64,000 bases of DNA from Actinoplanes sp. NBRC 103695. Its GTDB lineage: Bacteria > Actinomycetota > Actinomycetes > Mycobacteriales > Micromonosporaceae. Location of the stretch: contig NZ_BSTL01000021.1 of the NCBI RefSeq assembly GCF_030269485.1, forward strand, positions 1-64,000. Direction: 5' to 3'. Made by a program: the position numbers and the translations under genes. Shown one piece after another: positions 9,465 to 18,409 of this stretch. The first letter of the stretch is position 1. Each line of letters begins with the position of its first letter. The notes beneath the pieces are model-generated. The model was not told where the DNA came from, searched no databases, and saw nothing but the letters and a program-made list of their open reading frames with translations.

Positions 9465-11126
9465 TCAAGCGGCGTAGACCTCCAGGGCGGAGAGCTGTCC
9501 GGCCGGCCAGCCGGTGTTGGCGGTGACGCTGACGCGTACGAAACGGGTCTGGGCCGGGGTGAAGGTCAGCGTGACCGTGTTGCCCGAGGCCGGGTCGAAG
9601 GTGCGGCCCGTCGACGCGCTGAGGGTCGTGAACGCCGTACCGTTGGTGCTGCCCGTGATCGCCAGCGTCTGCGTGCGGGCACCCCACGACGGCGGCAGTT
9701 TGAGCACCAGGCGGCCGACCGTCGCGGCCGTGCCCAGGTCGACCTGGATCCACTGCGGGAACGCGTTGTTGACGCTCTCCAAGTAGCTCCCGCCGTCGCC
9801 GTCGACCGCGTTGCCCGCCACATAATTCTGCACGTGGCCACTCGCTGAGGTTGCGCGTCCGCGCGCCAGATCCAGGACCGGCGGCGGCTGGGTGCCGTTG
9901 TTCGGCTGGGTCGGGCGTACGGGACTGAGCGGGATCTGGCCCTTGAGCATGCGGCCACCGTCCGTGGTGATCCGCAGGTAGTAGTCGGCGGAGCAGAACG
10001 TGCCGTCCTCGTCCAGCGCACGGATGCCCGTTCCGGCCGGCACCGAGGCGGCCGTCTCCGCGGTCTTGGCGATCTGGTTGCCCTCGTTGTATTCGTCGAA
10101 CATGGACACGTAGAGGCCCTGCGCGCCGAGCCGGACCATGTTGTAGATGCTGCGCCAGTAGAAGTCGCCGTGCCGGCGGTGGCCGCTGGACAGGTCGCCG
10201 GGCAGCACGCAGGGCTGGTAGTCGATGCCGCGCGCGTTGCAGTCGGCCTGGTCGGCGGTGTTCACGTTGGCGTAGAACCAGTCGAGCCCGTCGAGGTCGC
10301 CGGTGCGTCCGACCATCCACGGCGAGATCATTTGGAAGGCGTGGTAGACGTCGAGGAAGCCGGCCCGGCTGTCGTTCCTGCCTTCACGCCAGTAGGTGGG
10401 CACGCCGCCGATCACGTAGAGGCCCTGCGCCTTGAGCCGGTTGATGACGTCGAGGCAGGCGGCGGGGGCGAACGGGCGGCCGTCGTCGTTGAAGCCGAAG
10501 CCCCACACGCAGACGACCGGTTTGCCGTTCTGCCGGGCGTACGCCGGGGACGAGGCGTGCGCCGACATCTTGGTCACCCAGTCGTTGACGAGCTCGGACT
10601 GCATGTTGGTCCAGCCGGTCACGTCGTACATCACATAGAACTTGCGACCGGTGGCCTCGGCCGCCGCACGCACCTTGAGTGTCATGGCGTCGCGCGTCGG
10701 GCCCTCATCACCGACCGGGTTGAACCGCTGCAGCGCGGCCGTGTCGATGCCGTAGGTCTGCATCCAGCGGAAGTGGGTGTCGACGGTCTGCTGGTCGTAG
10801 GAGGAGAACAGGGTCGCGGGCCGGCCGTCGCCGAGATTCGGGTACGCCGTGGGGTAGACGTGCGCGTAGTCGCGGTTGTCCGGCCAGGACACGATCGTGG
10901 TGTTGCTCGGTGAGGGCGGCTGGAAGCGGTCGCGGCTCCAGTGCCACCAGCCGCCGATCGGCGCGTTGTCGCCGGGGCAGGAGAACCAGCCCTGGTAGCC
11001 GACGGAGATCTTGCCCACGACATCGCCGGGCGGGGAGGCGGCGTGCGCGGGGGTGAGATCGGTGAGGAGGGTCGCGGCGGGTGCGAGGGCGGCAGCGGTG
11101 AGGACAGTACGTCGGGGGACGGCCAT
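9465..11126 (-). CDS. Secreted GH71/99-like glycoside hydrolase with C-terminal discoidin (F5/8 type C) domain
   Basis: A 553-residue exported enzyme. The signal peptide is Tat/Sec-like (VPRRTVLTAAALAPAATLL, cleavage near AHAAS). The catalytic part (about residues 35-390) matches GH99-like xylosidase/arabinosidase proteins: GYQGWFSCPGD near the start, HFRWMQTYGIDTAALQRF, KPVVCVWGFGFND and MFDEYNEGNQI with the likely acid/base glutamates. After a proline linker the last 145 residues form a discoidin-type carbohydrate-binding module (ATSASGHVQNYVAGNAVDGD, WIQVDLG). ATG 11126 is chosen because the signal peptide begins there. Likely role: attack on extracellular mannan or xylan-type glycans. Confidence 0.85.
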   Translation of the reverse strand: MAVPRRTVLTAAALAPAATLLTDLTPAHAASPPGDVVGKISVGYQGWFSCPGDNAPIGGWWHWSRDRFQPPSPSNTTIVSWPDNRDYAHVYPTAYPNLGDGRPATLFSSYDQQTVDTHFRWMQTYGIDTAALQRFNPVGDEGPTRDAMTLKVRAAAEATGRKFYVMYDVTGWTNMQSELVNDWVTKMSAHASSPAYARQNGKPVVCVWGFGFNDDGRPFAPAACLDVINRLKAQGLYVIGGVPTYWREGRNDSRAGFLDVYHAFQMISPWMVGRTGDLDGLDWFYANVNTADQADCNARGIDYQPCVLPGDLSSGHRRHGDFYWRSIYNMVRLGAQGLYVSMFDEYNEGNQIAKTAETAASVPAGTGIRALDEDGTFCSADYYLRITTDGGRMLKGQIPLSPVRPTQPNNGTQPPPVLDLARGRATSASGHVQNYVAGNAVDGDGGSYLESVNNAFPQWIQVDLGTAATVGRLVLKLPPSWGARTQTLAITGSTNGTAFTTLSASTGRTFDPASGNTVTLTFTPAQTRFVRVSVTANTGWPAGQLSALEVYAA

Positions 11127-11242
11127 GGCGCCATATTGACAGGCGTCGTCATCTGCTCGCAATAGTTGGACCGTTCCTTGTAACAATCCGCGTCTTGCCC
11201 TGGAAAAATGCGGATACCGCGTCGTGGCCCGAGACTGGGATC

Positions 11243-12169
11243 ATGCGATGTGCGATCTGGGGTGCCCTGGCCGCCGCTGTCGCCGTGGCGGCCGTACCGC
11301 GCGCGGCACCACCCGAGGTCGCGCTCGTCCACCAGCTCCAGACGCCCGCCGCCGTGTTCCTCCGGCACGGGCCGGACGCCCCCGTCATGGTCGCCGCGCA
11401 CCGCGGGGACTGGCGCGACGCGCCGGAGAACTCGCTCGCGGCGATCACCCAGGCCGTCGCGCGGGGCGCCGACGTCGTCGAGATCGACGTCAAGCGGACC
11501 CGCGACGGCGAGCTGGTCCTGATGCACGACCGGACCGTCGACCGGACCACGAACGGCGCCGGCCGGGTAGATGAGCTGACCTTCACCCAGGTCGAGGCCC
11601 TTCGGCTGCGGTCGGGCCCGGGCGGCGAGGCGGCGGCCGTCACCGACGCGACCGTCCCCACGCTTCGCGAGGCCATGCGGGCCGTCGGCGGTACCGGCAC
11701 GGTGATCAACCTGGACAAGGCGTGGGACTACCGGGATCAGGTCTACGACCTGCTGGCCGAGCTGGGCCAGCTGGAGCAGGGCCTGTTCAAGAGCGACGCC
11801 CCGGTCGCGGAGGTGGCCACGTTCCTCGGCCGCGACCCGCGGATCCGCTACAGCCACATCGTCGACGACGCCAACGCGGGCGACATCGGCGCCTTCCCCG
11901 AGCGGCAGCCCCACGCGTATGAGCTGCTCTTCGACCGTCCCACCGACCCGCAGATCCAGCCCGACGTGGTGGCCCGGGCCCGCGCCACCAGCCGCATCTG
12001 GATCAACACCCTGCAGCGCGACGAGGCCTTCACCTGGGCCACGGCCATCGAGCGGCACGGCGCCGACGTGATCCAGACCGACGACCACAGCGGCCTCAGC
12101 GCATGGCTGGGTGACCGGCCCGGCGAGGAGCCGGAGGACCGCCGGCAGCCGTCGTCAGACGCGGAATGA
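11243..12169 (+). CDS. Glycerophosphodiester phosphodiesterase (secreted)
   Basis: Hydrolyses glycerophosphodiesters to an alcohol and glycerol 3-phosphate. The 308-residue product has a short signal segment (MRCAIWGALAAAVAVAAVPRAA) and then the GDPD core: AHRGDWRDAPENSLAAI, with the catalytic HR and metal-binding E-N, and VEIDVKRTRDGELVLMHDRTVDRTTNG, carrying E-x-D and the second catalytic His. The gene ends inside the tail of a convergent chemoreceptor gene (15-bp overlap). The frame is open upstream to 11195, but the signal peptide argues for ATG 11243. Confidence 0.88.
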   Translation: MRCAIWGALAAAVAVAAVPRAAPPEVALVHQLQTPAAVFLRHGPDAPVMVAAHRGDWRDAPENSLAAITQAVARGADVVEIDVKRTRDGELVLMHDRTVDRTTNGAGRVDELTFTQVEALRLRSGPGGEAAAVTDATVPTLREAMRAVGGTGTVINLDKAWDYRDQVYDLLAELGQLEQGLFKSDAPVAEVATFLGRDPRIRYSHIVDDANAGDIGAFPERQPHAYELLFDRPTDPQIQPDVVARARATSRIWINTLQRDEAFTWATAIERHGADVIQTDDHSGLSAWLGDRPGEEPEDRRQPSSDAE

Positions 12170-13714
12170 GGTGACCAGGGCGCGGAGCTGCTCGGCGGTG
12201 CGGGCGACCTCGGTGCTGGTCTGGTTCGTCTGGTTGACGCCGTCGCTGCTGGCGCTGCTGGCCCGGGCGACGTCGGCGATGCTGGCCGCGATGCGGTCGG
12301 CGCCGGAGGCCACCTCGGCGATGCTGCGGGACATCTCCGAGGTCGTGGCGCTCTGCTCCTCGACCGCGCTGGCGATGGTCGTCTGGTACTCGTTGATCTT
12401 GCCGATGACGTGGCCGATCCGGGTGATGACCTCGACCGCGCCGCCGGTGTCGGCCTGGATGGCGGCGACGCGACGGCTGATGTCCTCGGTGGCCCGGGCG
12501 GTCTCCTGGGCCAGATCCTTGACCTCGGAGGCGACCACGGCGAATCCCTTGCCCGCGTCGCCGGCCCGGGCGGCCTCGATGGTGGCGTTCAGGGCCAGCA
12601 GGTTGGTCTGCGCGGCGATCGAGGTGATCAGCTTGATCACGTTGCCGATCTCGGCGGACGACTCGCCGAGGCGTTCGATGCGCTCGTTGGCCAGCGCGGC
12701 CTCGGCAACGGCCTGACCGGCGACCTCGACGGCCCGGCTGGTGTTCTCGGCGATCTCCCGGATCGACGCGCCCATCTCCTCGCCACCGGCGGCCACGGTC
12801 TGCACGCTGCGCGAGATGTTCTGGGCGTCCTGCGACGCCGAGGAGGTCTCGGTGCTGGTCCGGCCGGTCGCCCCGGCGATCTCCGCGCTGGTGGCGGCCA
12901 GTTCGGTGGCGGCGCCGGCGAGCGAGTCGGCGTTCGCCGCGATGTCGTACATGGTCTGGCGCATGTTGTCCATCGCGCGGTCCAGCGAGGCGGCCATCAC
13001 GCCGATCTCGTCGCGGGACGCGATGCCGGTGCGCTCGGTGAGGTCGCCGTCGGCCAGCGCGGAGGCGACCAGGCCGACGCGCCGGACCGGTCGCAGGATG
13101 GACAGCGCCAGCGGCACCGACAGGCTCAGCAGGAGCAGCAGGCCGAGGCCGGAGACCAGCACCATCCACAGCCGGGCGCCGCTGGTCACGTCGGCCATGA
13201 CCGTCTGCTGATCGGCGACGGCGGCGTCCAGTTCCTCGTGCACGGCGCTGATCTTGTCGTCGACCGCGTGGTTCTTCTCCTGGACGCTGTCGTACCGGCC
13301 CTTGATGCTCGCCGGGTCCGCCTTGGCGTCGGCTACGAAGAGGGTGATGAAGGCACTGAACGCCTGTACGTCGGTGGCGAGCGCGTCGATCTGGGTGTCG
13401 ATGTTCCCCGGCAGCACGTACGCGGAGGCAGCGTCCAGGGCCTCCTTGGCCGAGGTGACGTCGTCGGCGGCGTCGGAGGTGGTGTCCTCGCCGCTGACGG
13501 CCCGGTAGGCGTCGACCTTGAGTTCGCTCTCGCGGGTGTCCAGGTGGTTGAGGGCGCCCTTGGTCGCCGTGTACGCCCGCAGCGTCTCCGCGTGGCTGGA
13601 CAACTGCGCCTGTGACCAGGCTCCGATGCCGGTCACCGCGCCGGCGACCAGCACACCGGTCACCACGATGGCGGACAGCCGCTTGGCGACACTGATGTCG
13701 GCGAAACGGGGCAC
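12155..13714 (-). CDS. Methyl-accepting chemotaxis protein
   Basis: A 519-residue transmembrane chemoreceptor: first transmembrane helix at about 11-33, a four-helix-bundle-type extracytoplasmic domain to about 180, a second helix (LWMVLVSGLGLLLLLSLSV), a HAMP domain and a long signalling coiled coil. The hairpin tip that contacts CheA/CheW is intact (AAQTNLLALNATIEAARAGD then GKGFAVVASEVKDLA). The GTG start at 13714 is preceded by GGGAGGA. No che genes are nearby, so it is an orphan receptor feeding a remote array. Chemotaxis genes in an actinomycete suggest a genus with motile spores. A strong inverted repeat lies in the leader (13730-13773). Confidence 0.93.
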   Translation of the reverse strand: MPRFADISVAKRLSAIVVTGVLVAGAVTGIGAWSQAQLSSHAETLRAYTATKGALNHLDTRESELKVDAYRAVSGEDTTSDAADDVTSAKEALDAASAYVLPGNIDTQIDALATDVQAFSAFITLFVADAKADPASIKGRYDSVQEKNHAVDDKISAVHEELDAAVADQQTVMADVTSGARLWMVLVSGLGLLLLLSLSVPLALSILRPVRRVGLVASALADGDLTERTGIASRDEIGVMAASLDRAMDNMRQTMYDIAANADSLAGAATELAATSAEIAGATGRTSTETSSASQDAQNISRSVQTVAAGGEEMGASIREIAENTSRAVEVAGQAVAEAALANERIERLGESSAEIGNVIKLITSIAAQTNLLALNATIEAARAGDAGKGFAVVASEVKDLAQETARATEDISRRVAAIQADTGGAVEVITRIGHVIGKINEYQTTIASAVEEQSATTSEMSRSIAEVASGADRIAASIADVARASSASSDGVNQTNQTSTEVARTAEQLRALVTSFRV

Positions 13715-13729
13715 GGAGTCCTCCCGGGG

Positions 13730-13773
13730 ACATTGGGGGCGCGGCGGTCCGTCGCGCTTCTCGCCCCCAATGT
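13730..13773 (-). promoter_or_regulatory. Hairpin in the chemoreceptor leader
   Basis: ACATTGGGGGCG (13730-13741) and CGCCCCCAATGT (13762-13773) form a perfect 12-bp stem with a 20-base loop. On the minus-strand transcript the stem ends a few bases before the ribosome site of the chemoreceptor gene. There is no T-tract, so this is not a classic terminator; it may control translation or mRNA stability, or be a protein-binding site. Confidence 0.6.
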
Positions 13774-13842
13774 CGTCCCGGTCACACCATTTCTGAGGAA
13801 TCCGCCCCTACGAAGGAGCAAAGTCGTGTTTCAACACCCGGC

Positions 13843-15318
13843 CTAGTGACGGGCGGCCACGATCGCCGGCCACGAGCGCGGCCGGACCGGCGCGGTCAGC
13901 GTGCTGACGCCCAGGTCGGGGCGCTCGGGGGTGTAGAGCCAGGTCTGGAAGAAGCCGTCCAGCTCCTGGCCGGAGATCCGCTCCGCCAGCGCCACGAACT
14001 CGGGCGTGGTGCCGTCGCCGTACCGCTGGGTCTCGGCCCAGGTGCGCAAGATCGCGAAGAAGGTCTCGTCACCGACGCGTTCCCGCAGGTAGTGCAGGGT
14101 GAGAGCACCACGGTCGTAGACCGCGCCGTCGAACAGCCGGGTGGCGCCGGGGTCGCCGGGCAGCACCTGCCAGAACGGGTCGTCGGCCGGATAGACCTCG
14201 GAGTAGACGTACGCGGCGATCTCGGCGGCCGTCCCCTCCCCCTGCTCCTCCGACCAGAGCCACTGCGCGTACGACGCGAAGCCCTCGTTGAGCCAGATGT
14301 CCTTCCACTGCCCGACCGACACCGAGTCGCCGAACCACTGGTGGGCCAGCTCGTGCACGATCAGCGAGTTGTTCGAGCCGCGGGCGAAACTCTGCCCGTC
14401 GTACACCGGCCGGGTCTGGTTCTCCAGGGCGAAGCCCTGATCGCCGGCGCCGGTGACCACACCACCGCGGGCGCCGAACGGGTACGGCCCGAACAGCCCG
14501 GCCTCCCAGTCGAGGATCTCGTCGGTGCGCTCCACGCTGCTCCGCGCGGCCGCGGCGGTGGCCGGGGCCAGACGCCTGCTGTACGCGGAGACGATCGGGC
14601 TGCCGTCCGCCGAGGTGTCCTGGTAGGTGTCGAAGTCACCGATGGCCAGGAACGCCAGATAGGGGGCCTGCGGCTTGTCCTGCCGCCACGACCAGCGGTC
14701 CCACCCGCCGATCACCGGCTGCGCCCAGCGCGTCGGCACGCCGTTGGAGATCGCCTCCACGCCGTCCGGCACGAGCACCGACACGTCGAAGCCGGCCTTG
14801 TCCGTCGGGTGGTCGTTGCTCGGGTACCACCACCAGGCGATCTCCGGCTCGTTGACGGCGAGCGCGCCGTCCGGCGTCCGGTTCCACGAGGTGAAGCCGG
14901 AGGCGACCACTTCGGAGGGCACGTCGTCGTACTGCACCACGATGGTCAGCTGCTCACCCTTCGCGACCGGGCGGGCAGGCGTCACGACGAGCTCGTGGTC
15001 GCCGCGGCGCGCGTACCCGGCGGGTCGGTTGTTGACCCTGACGGACTGGGTGGCGAGCACGAAGTCGAGGTTGAACGCCGAGAGGTCCTGGGTGGCGGTC
15101 GCCAGGATCGTGGTGGTGCCGGTCAGCCGGTCGGTGTCCGGGTAGTAGCGCAGGCGGATGTCGTAGTTCGCGACGTCGTATCCCCCGTTGCCGTACTTCG
15201 GGTAGTAGACGTCGCCGGCGCCCGCGCTGCCAGGCGCCGGAGCGGCCTGGGCGCCGGTCTGGACGCCGAGGACGGCGGCGAGAACGGCCGCCGTCACGAT
15301 GACGGATCTGCGGAGCAC
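13843..15318 (-). CDS. Secreted M1-family metallopeptidase
   Basis: A 491-residue zinc aminopeptidase-type enzyme. GTG 15318 has a GGGGGA ribosome site and opens a signal peptide (LRRSVIVTAAVLAAVLG, cleavage near AQAAPAP). The M1 features are clear: the exopeptidase-like stretch GDQGFALENQTRP (G-x-x-x-x-EN variant of GAMEN), the zinc motif HELAHQWFGDS and the third ligand in NEGFASYAQWL. It is shorter than cytosolic PepN because the C-terminal helical domain is reduced. It probably trims extracellular peptides. An upstream AT-rich patch (TGCATTTAAAAGGATC, about 15373-15390) may hold its promoter. Confidence 0.92.
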   Translation of the reverse strand: MLRRSVIVTAAVLAAVLGVQTGAQAAPAPGSAGAGDVYYPKYGNGGYDVANYDIRLRYYPDTDRLTGTTTILATATQDLSAFNLDFVLATQSVRVNNRPAGYARRGDHELVVTPARPVAKGEQLTIVVQYDDVPSEVVASGFTSWNRTPDGALAVNEPEIAWWWYPSNDHPTDKAGFDVSVLVPDGVEAISNGVPTRWAQPVIGGWDRWSWRQDKPQAPYLAFLAIGDFDTYQDTSADGSPIVSAYSRRLAPATAAAARSSVERTDEILDWEAGLFGPYPFGARGGVVTGAGDQGFALENQTRPVYDGQSFARGSNNSLIVHELAHQWFGDSVSVGQWKDIWLNEGFASYAQWLWSEEQGEGTAAEIAAYVYSEVYPADDPFWQVLPGDPGATRLFDGAVYDRGALTLHYLRERVGDETFFAILRTWAETQRYGDGTTPEFVALAERISGQELDGFFQTWLYTPERPDLGVSTLTAPVRPRSWPAIVAARH

Positions 15319-15388
15319 TGATGTCCCCCTTCGTCGCGGCCCGGTGGTCAGGCCGACCCGGAGGAACGTATCAATGCATTTAAAAGGA

Positions 15389-16000
15389 TCAGTGAAGTTT
15401 TCCGCCACAATCCGCCATACGCACGGCGTAGGCGACCGCGTGCGCGCGGTTGCGGAGCTTGAGGCGGCCGACGACCTGCCGCTCGATCGTGCTGATCCGG
15501 CCGGGGCGCAACCCGAGCTCACGGCCCACATCGGCGACGGTCAGCCCGTCCGCGAACAGGCGGAGCACCGCCGCCTCCTGCGCGCTCAGAACCCTGGTCC
15601 CCTGGTCCTCCCGGAACCGGCTGACCAGGGTGGAGACGACCGAGCCGGGCAGCACCGGCCGCACCGACCGGCTCACCTCGATGAGGTCGCGGACCTGCCT
15701 GGCGTCGGCGGTGGACCGGTGCAGCAGGCCGATCAGGCCGAGCCGGGCGGCCGCCGCCACCTGCTGCTCGGTGATCTCGTCCGCGATCACGATGCAGCTG
15801 ATCTCCCCGCCGCCGGCCCGATGAGCGCCGCGCATCACCTCGAGCATCGCGTCGTCGAGGGTGTCGCCGAGCAGGACCAGCACGTCGCAGCGGTCCGCGT
15901 CGGTCAACGTCAGCCAGGGCGTCCGCGTGAGCATCGAGGCGAGCCCGAAGCCGCGTACCGGGTCGGTCGACTCGACGCGCACGGTCACATCCACGGTCAT
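15389..16000 (-). CDS. LuxR-family DNA-binding response regulator-like protein
   Basis: A 203-residue protein. The N-terminal half is a receiver-like domain with a poorly conserved acidic pocket (CDVLVLLGDTLDDAM), so phosphorylation is doubtful. The C-terminal HTH (about residues 135-195: LSAQEAAVLRLFADGLTVADVGRELGLRPGRISTIERQVVGRLKLRNRAHAV) is a typical LuxR/GerE domain. ATG 16000 is preferred because GGAGGAT lies 3 bases upstream; a GTG at 16003 would be almost on top of the ribosome site. No partner kinase is adjacent. It is divergent from an F420-type oxidoreductase. Confidence 0.85.
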   Translation of the reverse strand: MTVDVTVRVESTDPVRGFGLASMLTRTPWLTLTDADRCDVLVLLGDTLDDAMLEVMRGAHRAGGGEISCIVIADEITEQQVAAAARLGLIGLLHRSTADARQVRDLIEVSRSVRPVLPGSVVSTLVSRFREDQGTRVLSAQEAAVLRLFADGLTVADVGRELGLRPGRISTIERQVVGRLKLRNRAHAVAYAVRMADCGGKLH

Positions 16001-16070
16001 CACATCCTCCCCGGGTCAACGACGGCCCGGAGGTCCCCAGGTTCAGCCGGGGAATCATTAGTCTTCGGGT

Positions 16071-16928
16071 ATGGCACAAAGACTCGTCAGTGTGTGGCAG
16101 CCGTTCTTCCTCCGGGAGGACAACGCGGTCCTCGACGCCGCGGTCCAACTCGAGGAGCTCGGCTACTCCCGGATCTGGTTCTCGGCCGGATTCGGGCACG
16201 GCGTTCCGGCCCGCTTCCGCGAGATCCTGGACGGGACCGAGCGCATCGGGGTCGCCCCGGGGATCGTGTCCATCTGGCACTCGACGCCGGCCGAGGCGGC
16301 GGCGTTCACCGAGGACGCCGAGCGGGCCCACCCGGGCCGGTTCCTGCTCGGTCTCGGCGCCAGCCACGCCCCGGTGGTCGAGAAGGACGGCGCCGCCTAC
16401 CGGAAGCCGTACTCGAAGATGGTGGAGTACCTGGACGGCCTGGACGCGGCCGGGCTCGCCCCCGAGCGGCGGATCCTGGCCGCGCTCGGGCCCAAGATGC
16501 TGGAGCTGTCCCGGGACCGGTCGGCCGGCGCGCACCCGTACTTCACCACCGCCGAGCACACCGCCGAGGCGCGGACCGCCCTCGGACCCGGCAGGCTGCT
16601 GGCGCCCGAGGTCGCGGTGGTCGTCGAGGCGGACCCGACGACCGCGCGGGCGATCGCCCGGCAGTACACGGCCGGGTACCTGCAGCTGCCCAACTACACC
16701 AACAACCTGCGCCGGTTCGGCTGGACCGACGAGGATCTCGCCGGCGGCGGCAGCGACCGCCTCGTCGACGCGGTCATCCCGTGGGGCACGGCCGAGCAGG
16801 TCGCGGCCGGCATCGAGAAGCACTACCGGGCGGGTGCGGACGAGGTCGCGATCCAGGTGCTCAACGGCGGCGACACCGCGTCGTTCCCGGCCGAGGCGTT
16901 CCACGCGCTGGCCAAGATCCTGATCTGA
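16071..16928 (+). CDS. LLM-class F420-dependent oxidoreductase
   Basis: A luciferase-like TIM-barrel flavoprotein of 285 residues. Typical blocks are LDAAVQLEELGYSRIWFSAGFGHG, ERIGVAPGIVSIWHSTPAEAAAF and HPGRFLLGLGASHAPVV, as in the actinobacterial TIGR-type families that use deazaflavin F420 as hydride carrier. Substrate unknown. ATG 16071 lacks a strong ribosome site and the gene is divergent from the LuxR regulator, which could control it. Confidence 0.88.
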   Translation: MAQRLVSVWQPFFLREDNAVLDAAVQLEELGYSRIWFSAGFGHGVPARFREILDGTERIGVAPGIVSIWHSTPAEAAAFTEDAERAHPGRFLLGLGASHAPVVEKDGAAYRKPYSKMVEYLDGLDAAGLAPERRILAALGPKMLELSRDRSAGAHPYFTTAEHTAEARTALGPGRLLAPEVAVVVEADPTTARAIARQYTAGYLQLPNYTNNLRRFGWTDEDLAGGGSDRLVDAVIPWGTAEQVAAGIEKHYRAGADEVAIQVLNGGDTASFPAEAFHALAKILI

Positions 16929-17047
16929 TCCGGCGCGGCAGGCGGTTCATCTCCTGGACTCCGCCTCCTCCGCGGCGAAGTAGCGGACCGTACCTGTCCT
17001 CTACTCCTGCGATCGTTCCCTCCGTCGGCAACCAAGGAGGAAACATC

Positions 17048-17464
17048 ATGAGCATCACCACCGTCGCCCACCTCAACCTGCGCGGCAACGCCCGGGAGGC
17101 CCTCGAGTTCTACCGTTCCGCGTTCGGCGGTGACCTGGTCGCGATCAGCTACCGCGACGCCGGCGCCGTCACGGACGAGGCCGAGGCCGACCAGCTCACC
17201 TGGGGCCAGGTCACGTCGCCCGAGGGCTTCCAGATCATGGCGTACGACGTGCCGTCGGCGCGGCCGTGGAGCCAGGGCGAGAACCCGTTCTTCGTCTCGG
17301 TCCGCGGCTCCGGCACGGAGGAGATCGCCGGGTACTGGAAGCGGCTCAGCGAAGGCTCCACCGTCGTGCAGGATCTGGCGCCGGCGCAGTGGGCGCCCCT
17401 CTACGGGATGCTCACCGACCGCTTCGGCATCACCTGGGTCCTCGACGTCGCGGCCGCCTGGTAA
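17048..17464 (+). CDS. VOC-family (glyoxalase/PhnB-like) protein
   Basis: A 138-residue protein preceded by a strong ribosome site (AAGGAGG, 7 bases before ATG). It shows the PhnB-type vicinal-oxygen-chelate fold: HLNLRGNAREALEFYRSAFGGDLVAISYRD at the N-terminus and a C-terminal WAPLYGMLTDRFGITWVLDV block. In PhnB-like members the metal ligands are often incomplete, and the activity is usually unassigned. It probably forms a single-gene unit, with its own promoter in the 119-bp gap after the oxidoreductase. Confidence 0.87.
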   Translation: MSITTVAHLNLRGNAREALEFYRSAFGGDLVAISYRDAGAVTDEAEADQLTWGQVTSPEGFQIMAYDVPSARPWSQGENPFFVSVRGSGTEEIAGYWKRLSEGSTVVQDLAPAQWAPLYGMLTDRFGITWVLDVAAAW

Positions 17465-17486
17465 ATCGCAAGATATCGACACCCGG

Positions 17487-17621
17487 GTGCGGGTCAACCC
17501 CGCGCCCGGGCGGGAACGAGCCGCCGTCGCCCTCGCCGAGGAGCAGGCCGCCGACCGGATCGCCGCCACCGAGGCCGAAGCCGCACGGATCGTGGCGGAG
17601 GCCCGGCGGCGGTCCGAATAG
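17487..17621 (+). CDS. Possible small coiled-coil peptide (44 aa)
   Basis: From GTG 17487 the frame encodes a short, highly charged, alanine-rich helix (EQAADRIAATEAEAARIVAE) with strong G/C third positions, ending at TAG 17621. There is no clear ribosome site and no family match. It may be the tail of a lost gene. Low confidence. Confidence 0.28.
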   Translation: MRVNPAPGRERAAVALAEEQAADRIAATEAEAARIVAEARRRSE

Positions 17622-17624
17622 CAC

Positions 17625-18356
17625 CTACTCCCCGTCCGGCTCCCCGTCGAGGACCACCGGGGTCAAGGTTTCACCGGCGCTCACTGCCGCGGCCAACCGC
17701 TGCTTCCCGCGTACGGCGACCAAGTCCCGCACCACGATCTCGCCGTCGTCTTCGGTCGCCGCGCTCACCCGCACCCGCTTCGGATCGAGGTAGCACGCCG
17801 TCGAGCCGGCCGGACGATCGAGCATCTCCACGATCCGGGCGGCCACCTGCTCCGGCGCGGCACTCGTGGTGTCGCAGACCAGGTCGTAGTTGCGCAGCCG
17901 GGTCTTGTCCACGCCGTACCGGGCCAGGAACCGCTGCCGCTCGCTCTCGCTCCGATCGGCCAGCTGCCGCCCGGCTTCTTCCACGCTGCGGTAGTTCTCC
18001 ACCGAATCACCGGGCCGCCCGAGCACCCGCCGGGCCGCGACCAGCGGGTCGGTGACGAGGTGCACCTTCAGCGCGTCGGTGAAGAAGTGCCAGGCGAGCC
18101 GGCTGTCGACCACCAGGCGCTCGCCGGAGGCCGCGATGTCATGTTGCAGCTGGTCGATGTGGTGGTCGACCTTGTCGTCCAGCTCCGAGTGCAGGTTGAA
18201 CTGCAGCGCGGTCATGCCGTGCTCGGCGGCCATCCGCCGGTAGAGATCGCCGATGCTGACCCGGCGCACCCCCAGCCGCTGCGCCAGCAGCACGGACACG
18301 GTCGTCTTCCCGCTCCCGAGATCCCCGTTGAACACAACCGTCCGAGCCTGCGTCAT
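17625..18356 (-). CDS. Cytidylate-kinase-like P-loop nucleotide kinase
   Basis: A 243-residue protein with Walker A NGDLGSGKTTV at residues 10-20, followed by RLGVRRVSIGDLYRRMA, the pattern seen in the second cytidylate-kinase family (acceptor recognition after the P-loop). The lid and base-binding portions are present (VVDSRLAWHFF, VHLVTDPLVAARRVLGR). The last 60 residues (VRVSAATEDDGEIVVRDLVAVRGKQRLAAAV) look like an added small domain, perhaps substrate-binding. True acceptor unknown. Monocistronic, with no clear partner. Confidence 0.75.
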   Translation of the reverse strand: MTQARTVVFNGDLGSGKTTVSVLLAQRLGVRRVSIGDLYRRMAAEHGMTALQFNLHSELDDKVDHHIDQLQHDIAASGERLVVDSRLAWHFFTDALKVHLVTDPLVAARRVLGRPGDSVENYRSVEEAGRQLADRSESERQRFLARYGVDKTRLRNYDLVCDTTSAAPEQVAARIVEMLDRPAGSTACYLDPKRVRVSAATEDDGEIVVRDLVAVRGKQRLAAAVSAGETLTPVVLDGEPDGE

Positions 18357-18409
18357 CGGCCAACGATAGTCGGCTCACCAGCGGAGATCGAGGGCGAGTG
18401 GTCCAGAGG

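Noticed and set aside
13730..13773. Rho-independent terminator
   Set aside because: The stem is upstream of the chemoreceptor gene in its own leader and lacks a T-tract; no gene ends just before it in the relevant direction.
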